A stretch of DNA of 64,000 bases from Dehalococcoidia bacterium (GTDB lineage Bacteria > Chloroflexota > Dehalococcoidia > Lucifugimonadales > GCA-002694895), in assembly GCA_029936815.1 (NCBI GenBank), contig JAPYRX010000006.1:39182-103181 (forward strand). Reading direction: 5' to 3'. Positions 1 to 9,977 of this stretch are shown in pieces. The position numbers were made by a program, and so were the translations under genes. Position 1 is the first letter of the stretch, and every line of letters starts with the position of its first letter. The notes below the pieces were generated by a model, which was given only the letters and a program-made list of their open reading frames with translations, was not told where the DNA came from and did not search any database.

Positions 1-558
1 TATGAATGATAATATGATTGATAAATACAACAAAATATACAGAATAAATAAATTAAATGATCCTAAAATCAAAGCCGCAGCAAGAGTTATAATCCGTTCT
101 GGTCTAGTGAAAATCCCTACATCCCCTTCGACACCATATGATTCGTATTTTGCTTTAATATAACTTACCAATTGATTTAGTAGGGCGTTAATAAAGATAA
201 TGATCACAGTGTATTCATTATCTTTAAAGTATATTAATAAACCTATGTATATTATTACTTCAGAGATGCGATCTATAACTGCATCAAAAAAACCTCCAAG
301 GATCGAAGTTGTTTTTGTATATCTGGCTAGAGATCCATCTAACAAGTCGAATAGGCTAGAAATTACAATCATAATCCCTGATACAAGCAAGTATCCCTGC
401 GTGATTAGTATCATCGTAACTATAGAAAAAAACAGACCTATGATTGTAATTAAATTTGGAGAGATTTTCAGTTTTGCAAGAATAGGAATAACAGATAAAT
501 TTAAAAGTTTATTTATGTGCTTTTTTAAGTCTGATCTTAAATCTTGATATTTTTTCAA
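1..558 (-). CDS. CDP-alcohol phosphatidyltransferase (phosphatidylinositol(-phosphate) synthase-like), 3' part runs off the window
   Basis: Not in the ORF track because it has no stop in the window. Minus-strand translation from TTG at 558: LKKYQDLRSDLKKHINKLLNLSVIPILAKLKISPNLITIIG...DLLDGSLARYTKTTSILGGFFDAVIDR. This matches the CDP-OH-P signature D-x2-D-G-x2-A-R-x8-G-x3-D-x3-D. The start overlaps the TGA stop of the upstream glycosyltransferase. Confidence 0.9.
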   Translation of the reverse strand, partial: MKKYQDLRSDLKKHINKLLNLSVIPILAKLKISPNLITIIGLFFSIVTMILITQGYLLVSGIMIVISSLFDLLDGSLARYTKTTSILGGFFDAVIDRISEVIIYIGLLIYFKDNEYTVIIIFINALLNQLVSYIKAKYESYGVEGDVGIFTRPERIITLAAALILGSFNLFILYILLYLSIILSFI

Positions 559-1643
559 TTTGATTTATTTTTTGATTTTAAATATATATCAATTATTCTA
601 TCAGAAATAATATTCCAATCGTATTCTTTAACAAATTTTAATCCATTTGCTTTGATTTTTTCTTTTAGATTCTTATTGAAATACACAGTATTAATTGCCT
701 CGAATATTTCTTTTGGGTTTCTAGGATGTATTAGTAATCCGTTCTCATTATTTTTAACCACACTATTATATCCTTCTATATTAGATGCGATAATTACCGT
801 GCTACTTACCATTGCTTCTAATAAGATTATGCCAAAACTTTCATTTTGCAGTGATGGAGCACAGAGTATGTCTGAATCTTGAAGAAGATCAATTTTGCTT
901 TTTTCGTCAACCACTCCTGGATTCACAATTTCAATATTTTCAATATTTTGAGTGCTTAATTTGTGGCCTATAACAGTAAGTTTTACAGGGAAAGTAAAAT
1001 TATAGTTTTTTAGAGAATTCATTAAATATTTCAGGCCTTTTCTTTTGTCTTCTCTACCTATAAATAAGATTTTCAATTTATTTGATTTTTTTTGGATTTT
1101 GATTATATTAGTTTTATAAAGTTCTGAATTGATCCCATTTGGAATAATTGTATATTTTTGTTTAAAGTGTTTTTTAATATATTTTTCAGCTGACTTAGAC
1201 ACCACTATTCTTTCATCAATTTTTTTTTCCAAAATATTAAATAGCTTTGAAAGTCCAAATCTATATAATTGTGTCCCGTTGTTTGAATGAAAAGTTGTGA
1301 CAATTTTTGATTTTGAATGGTTTAAAAAAAACATTGGCAATGAACCAGCAAATGGTTCATGTATGTGAACAATGTCAGGATTATAAGTATTTAATATATT
1401 TTTAACTTTATTACTAATAAATGGAGAAAGAGTTATTGGAGCAATAGAACCTCCGCTCTTAATATTATATGATTTTCCAATTTGGTAGATATTATTGTAA
1501 CTTGCAGGTTTGTTTTTTGATTCAGGAGTGATAATCAGATGATCAATTTTTTTTATTTTCAATTGATTCGATAGATTGGATATATGATTCCATACACCTC
1601 CAGGGAAATCAATTCCATAAGGACATACGATACAAACTCTCAA
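555..1643 (-). CDS. GT4 glycosyltransferase, PimA-like (phosphatidylinositol mannosyltransferase family)
   Basis: MRVCIVCPYGIDFPGGVWNHI N-terminus, FIGREDKRKGLKYL and ESFGIILLEAMVSS motifs; lies between ino1 and a CDP-alcohol phosphatidyltransferase. Confidence 0.8.
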   Translation of the reverse strand: MRVCIVCPYGIDFPGGVWNHISNLSNQLKIKKIDHLIITPESKNKPASYNNIYQIGKSYNIKSGGSIAPITLSPFISNKVKNILNTYNPDIVHIHEPFAGSLPMFFLNHSKSKIVTTFHSNNGTQLYRFGLSKLFNILEKKIDERIVVSKSAEKYIKKHFKQKYTIIPNGINSELYKTNIIKIQKKSNKLKILFIGREDKRKGLKYLMNSLKNYNFTFPVKLTVIGHKLSTQNIENIEIVNPGVVDEKSKIDLLQDSDILCAPSLQNESFGIILLEAMVSSTVIIASNIEGYNSVVKNNENGLLIHPRNPKEIFEAINTVYFNKNLKEKIKANGLKFVKEYDWNIISDRIIDIYLKSKNKSN

Positions 1644-1659
1644 TTGTAATCAGTTTGAT

Positions 1660-2742
1660 TTATTCTAAAGATGATTCAATAAACTTATCAAGTAGTTGAC
1701 GAGCTTCGTTATCTGTATATTGAGTTGGTGGTGATTTGAAATAATAACTTGATGGAGCGTCTACGACTCCTGCAATTCCTTGATCCATTGCAATCTTTGC
1801 GCATCTGACTGCATCAATTACAACTCCTGCAGAATTAGGGCTATCCCATACTTCTAATTTCAATTCGATATTTAGGGGCACATCTCCAAAACTAGTTCCT
1901 TCTAATCTAATATATGCCCATTTTCTATCAGTTAACCAAGGAACGTGATCACTTGGGCCAATATGAATATTATCACTATTCATATCATAATCAATTTGAG
2001 AGGTAACAGATTGTGTTTTAGATATTTTTTTGGATTTTAATCTACTACGTTCTAGCATATTTAAAAAATCAGTGTTTCCACCAAAATTTAGTTGGTATGT
2101 ATTATCTAGCTCAACTCCTCTATCCATGAAAAGGCGACTTAAAACTCTATGTACTATTGTTGCACCGACTTGTGATTTTATATCATCACCAATTATAGGT
2201 ACTCCCGCATCCTCAAATCTTTTTTGCCAGTATCCATTTGGGCTAGAAGCAATAAATACAGGAATACAGTTAATAAATGCACATTCTGCTTTTAATATTT
2301 GTTCAACATACCATTTTGTAGCTTCTTCAGACCCTACAGGTAAATAGCTTACAACAACATCAGTTTTAGTTTCTTTTAAAATACTTGCAATATCAGCAGT
2401 AGATGAAGAATCTTTTTCAATTATTTCCCCTAAATATTGCCCGATACCATCATGAGTCATGCCTCTATATACAGGAACATTTAATTTTGGAACATCTTGA
2501 AATTTAATTGTATTGTTTGGAGGTGCGAAAATTGCTTCAGAAAGGTCTTTACCCACTTTGTTTTTATCAACATCAAAAGCTGCGGTAAATTCTATGTCTC
2601 CTATATGATATTTCCCTAAGACAGGATGCATTATCCCAGGAATTGTATCTGTTGCATTAGCATTCTGATATTTTATTACGCCTTGGACCAAAGATGATGC
2701 ACAATTACCTACACCTATTATTGCTACTCTGAGTTTACTCAA
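1660..2742 (-). CDS. ino1: myo-inositol-1-phosphate synthase (actinobacterial-type)
   Basis: [58 protein letters not shown] motifs. Confidence 0.9.
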   Translation of the reverse strand: MSKLRVAIIGVGNCASSLVQGVIKYQNANATDTIPGIMHPVLGKYHIGDIEFTAAFDVDKNKVGKDLSEAIFAPPNNTIKFQDVPKLNVPVYRGMTHDGIGQYLGEIIEKDSSSTADIASILKETKTDVVVSYLPVGSEEATKWYVEQILKAECAFINCIPVFIASSPNGYWQKRFEDAGVPIIGDDIKSQVGATIVHRVLSRLFMDRGVELDNTYQLNFGGNTDFLNMLERSRLKSKKISKTQSVTSQIDYDMNSDNIHIGPSDHVPWLTDRKWAYIRLEGTSFGDVPLNIELKLEVWDSPNSAGVVIDAVRCAKIAMDQGIAGVVDAPSSYYFKSPPTQYTDNEARQLLDKFIESSLE

Positions 2743-2828
2743 GTTAATACCTTTTGAAAATATTGGAGAATAGAAAATTGTATCATTTCAATGTATTAAT
2801 TTCAATCATATTAGTTTTTTAAATAAAT

Positions 2829-4184
2829 TTAAATAATTCCGTCCGCAGAAATAGTATTTGCGATGATTGTAGATGTTTCAGTTAATTCGGACAAATATTT
2901 TTTGTCACCAACAATTACTGTGGAGAAATCATTTAAATTGGAGAAGTTTTTATGCAAATAATTATATATTCCATCTTTTGTGATTTTAGCTATTTCGCCA
3001 AAATATAAATCATGGAAATCCAATTCTAGATTTTCGAAAATCAATTTATTTACCAAACTAATTGAAGACATATGTGTCTCAAAATTTTTACGATAACTTA
3101 ATTTTACAGATTCGATAGAATTTTTAATTTCTTGATCGGATATTTTGTTTTCTCCGAACAAAGACTCTATTTCATATTTAATTTCATTTATTGAATCTTT
3201 GGTATTCTTGGTATTTACCGAACCTCCAGCAATAATTGTGGGTTCCGTCGATCTTGCCCAATTCAAACTTGAACCAAATCCATATGAATAACCATTTTTT
3301 TCTCTTAGGTTCACGTTCAATCTTGACATAAAAGACCCCCCGAAAATCTCATTGAATATTTCAAGGCATAATCTTTCATGCAATGTTGGAATAGACAATC
3401 TTTTTCCTAAAACTATAATACTTTGAGGACTGGGTATGTCTGTAGGAATTAAAAGGTTTGAATTTTTCTTTTCTTTTATGGTTTGACAATCGGTAGATTT
3501 GATTGGGCTAAGTTTGAGCTGATTTAATATATTTACTATTTCTTTGTTTTCATTTTTTGATATGAGTGCGATTTTAGTATTAGAAGTGATTTTTATTAAC
3601 TCAAGTGCGATTTTATTTAAATTAACTGCAGTTAATTTTTTTATATTATTTAATTGGCCTATTGAGGTGTAAGAATGAGTTGAATCTGATTTATATAAAT
3701 ACTTATATAATCCTGATCTTGCTAAAAACATCGGATTACCTTTGTTTTGTAATATTTCTCCAATCATCAATTTTTGTATTCTTACAAATTCTTTTGAGTC
3801 TATATTTATATTATTTATAGCATTTAAAAGAATTTGTAAAGATTTTTGCCAAGTATCCTCGGTGGATTGAAATCCTATAACAATTTTTTCAGCATCTGAA
3901 AAATAAATCGGATCTGCCCCAGAGTTTTCGAGTTGGTATTGTAATGAAGTTTTAGAATTGTAAATATTTTGTTCAAATAATAATTTCAAAATCAAATTAG
4001 AGCATCCGGGAGGAATTTTTTTACTAGATTTTTCATATATAGGTAGAATGAAAACTATAGAAAGAAGTTCGGATTGTGTTTTTGTAACTCTATATACATT
4101 TAAATTGTTGTCAAGTTTAACGTGATTTATTTTAGGTGTTACGAAATTGAAACTGTCTTTTGTAGGTTCTGGTAATTTATTCAT
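2829..4184 (-). CDS. M16-family peptidase-like protein (likely non-catalytic partner)
   Basis: M16 C-terminal-like architecture (GGSFMSRLNVNLREKNGYSYGFGSSL); no HxxEH motif seen; overlaps the next M16 gene. Confidence 0.8.
   Translation of the reverse strand: MNKLPEPTKDSFNFVTPKINHVKLDNNLNVYRVTKTQSELLSIVFILPIYEKSSKKIPPGCSNLILKLLFEQNIYNSKTSLQYQLENSGADPIYFSDAEKIVIGFQSTEDTWQKSLQILLNAINNINIDSKEFVRIQKLMIGEILQNKGNPMFLARSGLYKYLYKSDSTHSYTSIGQLNNIKKLTAVNLNKIALELIKITSNTKIALISKNENKEIVNILNQLKLSPIKSTDCQTIKEKKNSNLLIPTDIPSPQSIIVLGKRLSIPTLHERLCLEIFNEIFGGSFMSRLNVNLREKNGYSYGFGSSLNWARSTEPTIIAGGSVNTKNTKDSINEIKYEIESLFGENKISDQEIKNSIESVKLSYRKNFETHMSSISLVNKLIFENLELDFHDLYFGEIAKITKDGIYNYLHKNFSNLNDFSTVIVGDKKYLSELTETSTIIANTISADGII
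3782..3839. repeat. 14-bp inverted repeat with 30-nt loop inside the M16-like gene
   Basis: TTACAAATTCTTTT ... AAAAGAATTTGTAA. Confidence 0.93.
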
Positions 4185-5470
4185 TTTTTTATTTTGTAAT
4201 ATAAAGATATATGAGGGGAATCAACTAAAGATTTAGCACTTTTTGTAATGTTTTCTTGGGTTACATTGTTAAAATCATTCAAAATTTCATTAATATCCGA
4301 GGGATTTTCTCCAAATATATTAATATAGTTCAAAGTATCTGCAATACCTCCAAAACCTCCAGATTTTTCTATTTGACGGTTGATACTTAAACGAAACTTG
4401 TTTTTAGCAATAGATATTTCATTTTCATTAACATTAGTTTCAGAAAGTAGAGTTATCTCACTGAGAATTTTATTGTATACATTATCAAAGTTTTTTTCTT
4501 CTGTTAAAGTCGCTGAGATTTCAAACTCACCTGCTAATTCTTGAGAATAATGACCTACATAAATATCTTGTACTAATTGTGATTCTGTTATTAATTTTTT
4601 CTGCAATCTACTTCCTATTCCATCCCCTAATATCATTCCTATAATATCCATTGCTGATTCGGAAGAGCTAAAATTAGAGGATTTTGTTGGCCATCTGATT
4701 ATTATCTTTGGTAGAGTAGCAGGGCTATTTCCAATAATTTCATGATGTTCAGTTTTTATTAACTTACTGTAATTTGGAGTTTTATTAATTGACTTAGAAT
4801 TTGATTTTATATCTGAAAAATATTGATCAATCCATTTTGTTGTTTGATCAATATTGAAATTTCCTGATATGCATAAACTTGCATTGGATGGGATGTAAAA
4901 TTTTTTATGAAAATCAATTGCTTCATTTAATTTTGCATTGTTTATATCTTTTTCTAAGCCAATTGTTTGCCAATTATAAGGATGAGGGTTTGGGAAGACT
5001 AAATTTTGCAAATACTCTTCACTATCTCCATACGGCGAATTTTCATAACTTTGCTTTCTTTCTTGGATGACTATTTTTTTTTCTTTTTGTAATTTATTTT
5101 CATTGAGCGCTTCTGTTAAATGCCCCATCCTGTCAGATTCCATAAACAAAACTCTTTCTAGATAATTTGGACTTATATTTTCCCAATAGTTAGTTCTGTC
5201 TGTATTGGTAGATCCATTAATCCCATTAGGTTTAATACTGATAGGTTCTACTATCGAAAACCAATTTGAATTGCAATTGCTCGACCCCTCAAACATTAAA
5301 TGTTCAAATAAATGAGCAAATCCTGTCATTCCATGTTTTTCATTTTTAGATCCAACATGATACCATACATTTACAGTAACGTATCCTTTGGATTTATCTT
5401 GGTTAAGAATGAAATCAAGTCCATTTGTAAGTTTATTTTTTGTGATTGAAAAATTATTTTTTGCCATCAT
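4181..5470 (-). CDS. M16-family zinc peptidase
   Basis: HLFEHLMFEGS inverted zinc motif (HxxEH) and a downstream Glu region. Confidence 0.85.
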   Translation of the reverse strand: MMAKNNFSITKNKLTNGLDFILNQDKSKGYVTVNVWYHVGSKNEKHGMTGFAHLFEHLMFEGSSNCNSNWFSIVEPISIKPNGINGSTNTDRTNYWENISPNYLERVLFMESDRMGHLTEALNENKLQKEKKIVIQERKQSYENSPYGDSEEYLQNLVFPNPHPYNWQTIGLEKDINNAKLNEAIDFHKKFYIPSNASLCISGNFNIDQTTKWIDQYFSDIKSNSKSINKTPNYSKLIKTEHHEIIGNSPATLPKIIIRWPTKSSNFSSSESAMDIIGMILGDGIGSRLQKKLITESQLVQDIYVGHYSQELAGEFEISATLTEEKNFDNVYNKILSEITLLSETNVNENEISIAKNKFRLSINRQIEKSGGFGGIADTLNYINIFGENPSDINEILNDFNNVTQENITKSAKSLVDSPHISLYYKIKK

Positions 5471-5577
5471 TTAAGTCCTAAGAAATGATTTTATAGCATT
5501 AAAGTTTTGATTCCAAGCCATAAGAAATGATAAAATCTAAATACATTGCTTTTGATTTTAGATTAAACGAGGTAAAA

Positions 5578-7407
5578 ATGAGTAAAAAGAAATCCAATTT
5601 TCAAAAAAATGGATTCGTATATTTGATAATTGCATCTACAATTTTTGCATTAATATTATCTTCACTTTCAAATCCTTTTAGTGCAAGTACAGAAATTTCT
5701 GTTACTGAAACTTTAGAAATGATAGCTGATGGAAAAGTTAAAGAAGTTGTTGTTCAGGGTGAAAAATTAACGATTATCGCTAAAGATGGAAGTAAATATT
5801 TTTCTTCAAAGGAATCAGGAATTAGTTTATTAGAATTAATGAAAGATTCTGGCATAGACCCATTGAAAAACGATGCTAATATAGTTGTGAAAGGTAGAAG
5901 TGGGTGGGGTACAGCTTTTAATATCCTGTTTAGCTTTTTGCCAATAATATTTTTTGGGGGACTAATATTATTTATGATGAGACAAGCTCAGGGCGGTGCG
6001 AATCAAACTTTTGGATTTGGTAAAAGTAAGGCTAGAAAATTTACAGAAAATAAATCCGGAGTTACTTTTAAGGATGTTGCCGGAGTAGAAGAAGAAAAAA
6101 TTGAATTAGCTGAAATAGTCGAATTTTTGCAGGAACCTGCGAAATTTATAAAATTAGGCGCAAAAGTGCCCAAGGGTGTTTTATTGGTAGGGCCACCAGG
6201 TACAGGGAAAACGCTATTAGCCAAAGCTGTGGCAGGTGAAGCAGCAGTACCATTTTACTCTATTAGCGGAAGTGAATTTGTTGAAATGTTCGTTGGCGTT
6301 GGAGCGTCTAGAGTTAGAGATTTATTTGGTCAAGCTAAAATTAATTCTCCTTGTATTATTTTCATTGATGAAATTGATGCTGTGGGCAGACATAGAGGAT
6401 CAGGATTAGGAGGTGGCCATGATGAAAGAGAACAAACTCTTAATCAAATTTTAGTTGAAATGGATGGGTTTGAATCTGGTGGATTCAATATCATAATAAT
6501 TGCAGCTACTAATAGACCAGATATTTTAGATCCGGCATTGTTAAGACCTGGGCGATTTGATAGACGAGTAGTTTTAGATGTTCCTGATATGAAAAGTAGA
6601 ACTGAGATTCTTAAGGTTCATTCGCAAGGTAAACCAATTGAAGATGGAGTAGATTTATCTAAATTGTCTGAGCAAACTCCAGGATTTAGTGGGGCTGATT
6701 TAGCAAATTTGATGAATGAATCTGCAATTCTTGCGGCTAGAAGAAAAAAAGATAAAATAGGGCACGACGATTTTGCTGAATCTATAGATCGAGTATTGGC
6801 AGGCCCGGCAAAGATGTCTAAAATTTTAAGTAAACAAACAATTAAAGTCACAGCTTGCCACGAAGTAGGTCATGCATTATGCGGACATTTATTACCAGAA
6901 GCAGATTCTCCAGTTAAGGTTTCAATTATATCTAGAGGACATATGGGCGGCTATACTCGATTTTTACCAGATGATGAAACAGCACTGCAGACAAAGAAAC
7001 AATTGGAAGCAAGAATAGTAGTAGCCCTCGGAGGAAGAGCTGCAGAAGAAGTGGTTTTAGGTGAAATTACAACCGGAGCTAGCAATGATATGGAGCAAGC
7101 AACAAAAATAGCGAGAACAATGATAATGAAATTTGGGATGAGTGATATCTTGGGGCCAAGAACCATGGGAAAAAGAGAAGAAACAGTTTTTTTGGGAAGA
7201 GAAGTGTCAGAACAAAAAGACTATAGTGAAAGTCTTGCAAGCGTTATTGATGAGGAAGTAAAAGAATTAATTACAAGTGCATACGAAAAATCGAAATCGT
7301 TGATTAAAGATAATATCGAAATATTAAATAATGTAGTTGATTATCTTATCATTAATGAAACTATCGAAGGTGAAACATTGACAAAATTATTATCTACTCA
7401 ATCTTAA
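5578..7407 (+). CDS. ftsH: ATP-dependent zinc metalloprotease FtsH (start moved from 5527 to the ATG with upstream gaggt)
   Basis: Walker A GPPGTGKT, SRH RPGRFDRRV, HEVGH zinc motif, N-terminal TM segments. Confidence 0.95.
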   Translation: MSKKKSNFQKNGFVYLIIASTIFALILSSLSNPFSASTEISVTETLEMIADGKVKEVVVQGEKLTIIAKDGSKYFSSKESGISLLELMKDSGIDPLKNDANIVVKGRSGWGTAFNILFSFLPIIFFGGLILFMMRQAQGGANQTFGFGKSKARKFTENKSGVTFKDVAGVEEEKIELAEIVEFLQEPAKFIKLGAKVPKGVLLVGPPGTGKTLLAKAVAGEAAVPFYSISGSEFVEMFVGVGASRVRDLFGQAKINSPCIIFIDEIDAVGRHRGSGLGGGHDEREQTLNQILVEMDGFESGGFNIIIIAATNRPDILDPALLRPGRFDRRVVLDVPDMKSRTEILKVHSQGKPIEDGVDLSKLSEQTPGFSGADLANLMNESAILAARRKKDKIGHDDFAESIDRVLAGPAKMSKILSKQTIKVTACHEVGHALCGHLLPEADSPVKVSIISRGHMGGYTRFLPDDETALQTKKQLEARIVVALGGRAAEEVVLGEITTGASNDMEQATKIARTMIMKFGMSDILGPRTMGKREETVFLGREVSEQKDYSESLASVIDEEVKELITSAYEKSKSLIKDNIEILNNVVDYLIINETIEGETLTKLLSTQS

Positions 7408-7419
7408 GATGAATTTAAA

Positions 7420-7974
7420 TTGAATATTACAAAGAGACAAGATTTATGGGTTTGGATAGATTTGGAGATGACAGGTTTGGATTCTTCAAAATGTGTAATA
7501 GTTGAAATTGCATCTGTTATTACAGATAAAGAATTGAATATTGTTGCGGAAGGTCCGGAAATTGTTATCAATAGATCACAAGAAGATATGAAATCAATTG
7601 AAGACTGGCCAAGGAAAATGCATGCAAAATCAGGATTACTTAATGATATTGAAAAATCCAATAAATCTCTAGTTGAAGCAGAAGAAGATACCTTGAATTT
7701 TATTTCGGAATATATTGATCCTAATTCTTCCCCATTATGTGGAAATAGTATATATCAAGACAGAATTTTTCTTAAAAAAGAAATGCCTATTCTTGAAAAA
7801 TATTTTCATTATAGAAATATTGATGTGAGTACTTATAAAGAAACTTATCTTTCTTGGGGAGGAGATAAAAAAAACTTACCCAATAAACAGACAAGTCACA
7901 GAGCAATGGCAGATATTTTGGAAAGCATACTAGAATTAAAATGGTATAAAGAAAACTTTATCCATTTATCTTAA
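7420..7974 (+). CDS. orn: oligoribonuclease
   Basis: WVWIDLEMTGLD, HRAMADI; DEDDh exonuclease pattern; TTG start. Confidence 0.9.
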   Translation: MNITKRQDLWVWIDLEMTGLDSSKCVIVEIASVITDKELNIVAEGPEIVINRSQEDMKSIEDWPRKMHAKSGLLNDIEKSNKSLVEAEEDTLNFISEYIDPNSSPLCGNSIYQDRIFLKKEMPILEKYFHYRNIDVSTYKETYLSWGGDKKNLPNKQTSHRAMADILESILELKWYKENFIHLS

Positions 7975-8734
7975 ATATCGGAATTTCTCTCATTTTATGT
8001 AGGTTTTGCATTCGTATATTGCGATAAATTCCTAATATATTTTCTTGGTTTTTATTGTGTATTGTTTCTGCATCTATTGATTCACTCAGAATCATGGCTT
8101 CCTCCAAGTCTTTGTATGTTAATCCATTTAATTGATCTTCATCTGTTCGTCCATCATCCCATAATCCATCTGTTGGAGAAGCTGATATTATTTTTTTGTT
8201 AATTTTGAGTTCTTTTGCGATTTCCCATACATCTGATTTCATACAATCTCCAATAGGTGAAATATCAACTCCTCCATCACCATATTTAGTGTAAAATCCC
8301 ACGCCAAAATCTTCGACTTTATTACCTGTTCCTACAACCAATCCGTTTTGACTTCCTGCTATTTGATACAATGCTAGCATTCTTAATCGCGACCTAGTGT
8401 TAGCCAACGAATGAAGATTATTATAATTTGACATGACAAAAGTATTTTCAATATTAGAAAATACTTTTGTCATGTCAAATATTTCATGCTGAACGTTCTT
8501 ATATTTTTCTGATAACCATTGGCCATGTTCAATACTTAGGGTGTTTTGTGATGTGATTTGCCTTATTGGAATTGATACTACAATCGTTTTTATTTCTGTC
8601 ATTGCACACAAACTTGATACAACAGCAGAATCTACACCTCCTGAAATCCCAATAACTAATGAAGACATGTTACTATCTTTGCAATAATTTTTTATCCAAT
8701 TTGAAATATCGGTAATTAATTTTTTGTATTTCAT
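7958..8734 (-). CDS. nadE: NH3-dependent NAD+ synthetase
   Basis: GISGGVDSAVV PP-loop, GTGNKVEDFGVGFYTKYGDGGVDISPIGD. Confidence 0.9.
   Translation of the reverse strand: MKYKKLITDISNWIKNYCKDSNMSSLVIGISGGVDSAVVSSLCAMTEIKTIVVSIPIRQITSQNTLSIEHGQWLSEKYKNVQHEIFDMTKVFSNIENTFVMSNYNNLHSLANTRSRLRMLALYQIAGSQNGLVVGTGNKVEDFGVGFYTKYGDGGVDISPIGDCMKSDVWEIAKELKINKKIISASPTDGLWDDGRTDEDQLNGLTYKDLEEAMILSESIDAETIHNKNQENILGIYRNIRMQNLHKMREIPIFKING
8426..8480. repeat. Perfect 24-bp inverted repeat with 7-nt loop inside nadE
   Basis: ATTTGACATGACAAAAGTATTTTC-AATATTA-GAAAATACTTTTGTCATGTCAAAT. Confidence 0.98.
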
Positions 8735-9897
8735 AATTTGTTAACGAAACTTTCAATTCGATTTAAAGCTTCTGTAATATTATCTTTAGAATTTGCAAAA
8801 GATAACCTTATATACCCACTACCTTCTTTTCCAAATGACTCACCTGAGAGGGTTGCCACTCCATTTTCTTCTAACAGCCTGTTTGCAAATTCTTCACTTG
8901 ATATGCCTGTATTAGTGATATTTGGAAAAACATAGAAAGCACCAGAAGGATTTGGACAATTAATATTCTTGATATTATTTAATCCGTCAACAATTAAATT
9001 TCTTCTAACTTTAAATTCTGAAACCATTTTTGACACACTTTCCTGACTACCTTTTAATGCTTCAATAGCAGCTATTTGCGTGAAACTTGCCGTACAAGAA
9101 TTACTATTAGTGATCAATTTTGTTATTGGTTCAACTAGTTCTTTTGGAAAAATTCCATATCCTATTCTCCATCCAGTCATTGAATAAGATTTTGAAAATC
9201 CGTCTAGAATTATTGTTTTATCAGATATGTTTTTGTAGTTGGAAATACTTTCATGAGATCCCTCGTATAAAAATTGAGAATATATTTCGTCAGATAGCAC
9301 TGTTATATCTTTGTCTTCAAGAATATTGGCAATCCTTGCCATCTCTTTAGAATTTATAATACTTCCACAAGGATTGTTTGGAGAGTTTAGTATTACAAGT
9401 TTTGTTTTTGAACTAATTAAAGATTCAAGTTTTTCAATGTCAAATTTGTAATCTAAATGTTCTTCTAATTTGAACGGAATTGCTTTTCCTCCAGCAAAAT
9501 TAATCATAGATTCGTATATAGGAAATCCTGGATTTGGGTAAAGTACCTCATCACCAGGATTTATTAATGCAAGAATAGTATAAAACATTATAGGTTTACC
9601 ACCTGATGTGATTATTACTTGATCATTATCAAACTCAACAGATCTAACTGTTTTGGAATATTTTTGGATTTCTTTTTTTAATTCGTTGTACCCACCCGAT
9701 GGATTATATTTTGTATACCCAGTGTCTAATGCAGCTTTCCCTGCATCTATGATATGTGCCGGAGTGTTGAAATCAGGTTCTCCAATCTCTAAATGTATGA
9801 TATTTCTACCTTTTTCTTCAAGTTTTTTTGCTTTAGCTAGTACTTCAAAAGCTGTTTCTGTACCTAATCTTTCCATTCTATTTGCTAAATTTATCAT
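8731..9897 (-). CDS. Class I/II PLP aminotransferase (aspartate aminotransferase-like)
   Basis: LEIGEPDFNTP, NSPNNPCG, SKSYSMTGWRIGY motifs. Confidence 0.85.
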   Translation of the reverse strand: MINLANRMERLGTETAFEVLAKAKKLEEKGRNIIHLEIGEPDFNTPAHIIDAGKAALDTGYTKYNPSGGYNELKKEIQKYSKTVRSVEFDNDQVIITSGGKPIMFYTILALINPGDEVLYPNPGFPIYESMINFAGGKAIPFKLEEHLDYKFDIEKLESLISSKTKLVILNSPNNPCGSIINSKEMARIANILEDKDITVLSDEIYSQFLYEGSHESISNYKNISDKTIILDGFSKSYSMTGWRIGYGIFPKELVEPITKLITNSNSCTASFTQIAAIEALKGSQESVSKMVSEFKVRRNLIVDGLNNIKNINCPNPSGAFYVFPNITNTGISSEEFANRLLEENGVATLSGESFGKEGSGYIRLSFANSKDNITEALNRIESFVNKL

Positions 9898-9977
9898 GAG
9901 TTTAACCTAGATAATATTATAAGTATTTTTAAATTATAGCATTTAGTAATGATACAATGTATATAGAGGAGAATTTA

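Noticed and set aside
200-547. Plus-strand ORF of 115 aa
   Set aside because: Antisense to the CDP-alcohol phosphatidyltransferase, whose minus-strand frame carries the full CDP-OH-P signature.
544-882. Plus-strand ORF of 112 aa
   Set aside because: Antisense shadow of the PimA-like glycosyltransferase.
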